A DNA stretch of 50,529 nt from Solobacterium sp. (lineage in GTDB: Bacteria; Bacillota_I; Bacilli_A; Erysipelotrichales; Erysipelotrichaceae), in NCBI GenBank assembly GCA_024696355.1, contig JAILGV010000168.1:1-50529 (forward strand), read 5' to 3'. Position 1 is the first letter of the stretch. Every line of letters starts with the position of its first letter. A program made the translations under genes and the position numbers. Shown one piece after another: positions 50,291 to 50,529 of this stretch. Under the pieces are notes generated by a model. That model was not told where the DNA came from. It saw nothing but the letters and a program-made list of their open reading frames with translations, and did no database searches.

Positions 50291-50529
50291 TTATATTTAC
50301 CGCATATTTCATGAAATTATGCACTGCTGCCTGTCAGTCCTGTAAACAGTAATATTGCTGATTGAATAACATTTAAATACACATTCTGATACGACCGGTT
50401 AATTGACCGGATAACTGCATATGACCGACAGATATACCGAGCGGAATGTACAGCATTGCTGTAAACCTCAGCTGCGGAAGGGTGTTCCCTCCCCTCCCGC
50501 AGGCACTGTATCAGGATCAGGAAGCTTGA

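Larger units (their letters stand above)
49884..50529. other. Gene-free right edge with dif-like site
   Basis: There is no intact ORF on either strand. The stretch holds fragments of a decayed minus-strand gene, a 14-bp palindrome (50115-50128, TGAATGATCATTCA), a + strand terminator, a 28-bp dif-like palindrome and an imperfect dyad CCGGT...ACCGG at about 50395. The remainder shows nothing I can name. Confidence 0.6.

Noticed and set aside
50487-50494. KOPS octamer GGGGAGGG pointing to the dif-like site
   Set aside because: One short motif can occur by chance and Bacillota FtsK/SpoIIIE use other sequences; it is kept only as a remark.

Overview
The window looks like the chromosome of a low-to-mid GC member of the Bacillota, most likely of the Erysipelotrichia or a neighbouring class. 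The reasons are clustered Firmicutes marker genes (ireB-ruvX-DUF1292-mltG, Spx, RecD2, a ComK-like protein, YlxM, an alanine T-box), strong GGAGG ribosome binding sites, and -35/-10 promoters that are often the extended TGATATAAT type. The lineage is inferred from gene content only. No phage, transposon, CRISPR array or rRNA was seen. Nearly all genes are on the + strand; the exceptions are the left edge (gltX, tRNA-Gln) and one ABC transporter operon at 24.3-27.2 kb.

Layout. 1-1090 (minus): a truncated gltX and tRNA-Gln(CTG). 1.2-9.8 kb: PepF, serine synthesis (serC-serA), a DUF554 protein, rdgB-DUF1461-trmL, a small membrane protein, a ComK-like regulator coupled to a YitT protein. 9.9-15.3 kb: mgtE behind a small overlapping ORF, spx, mnmA, recD2. 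15.3-19.9 kb: trehalose uptake and hydrolysis (treR, treP with a fused EIIA domain, treA) with two identical palindromic operators. 20.0-23.1 kb: a GntR/YtrA-type regulator, ABC ATPase, large permease and an orphan winged-helix protein in one overlapping operon whose promoter carries four 9-bp repeats. 23.3-24.2 kb: a repeat protein and an orphan HTH protein. 24.3-27.2 kb (minus): a TrpXYZ-like ABC importer. 27.3-35.4 kb: T-box-alaS, a GH3 lipoprotein, ireB-ruvX-DUF1292-mltG-nudix, greA. 35.4-41.9 kb: comEA-comEC, holA, a glycosylase, a U32 protein, mscL. 42.0-48.4 kb: smc-ftsY-ylxM-ackA-nrnA. 48.4-49.9 kb: HU and a membrane-anchored metallo-beta-lactamase protein. 49.9-50.5 kb: no intact gene, but traces of a decayed minus-strand gene, a terminator and a 28-bp dif-like palindrome.

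The most unusual points are regulatory. A long terminator-like hairpin contains the ribosome binding site and start codon of comEA. A strong-SD small ORF runs over the start of mgtE. Three genes have a -10 box only 6-7 bases before ATG with no SD, which suggests leaderless mRNAs. A dif-like site lies at the right edge, and the + strand genes point toward it, as expected for a replichore ending at the terminus. A ComK-like regulator and comEA/comEC in the same window suggest that the host keeps a DNA-uptake programme.
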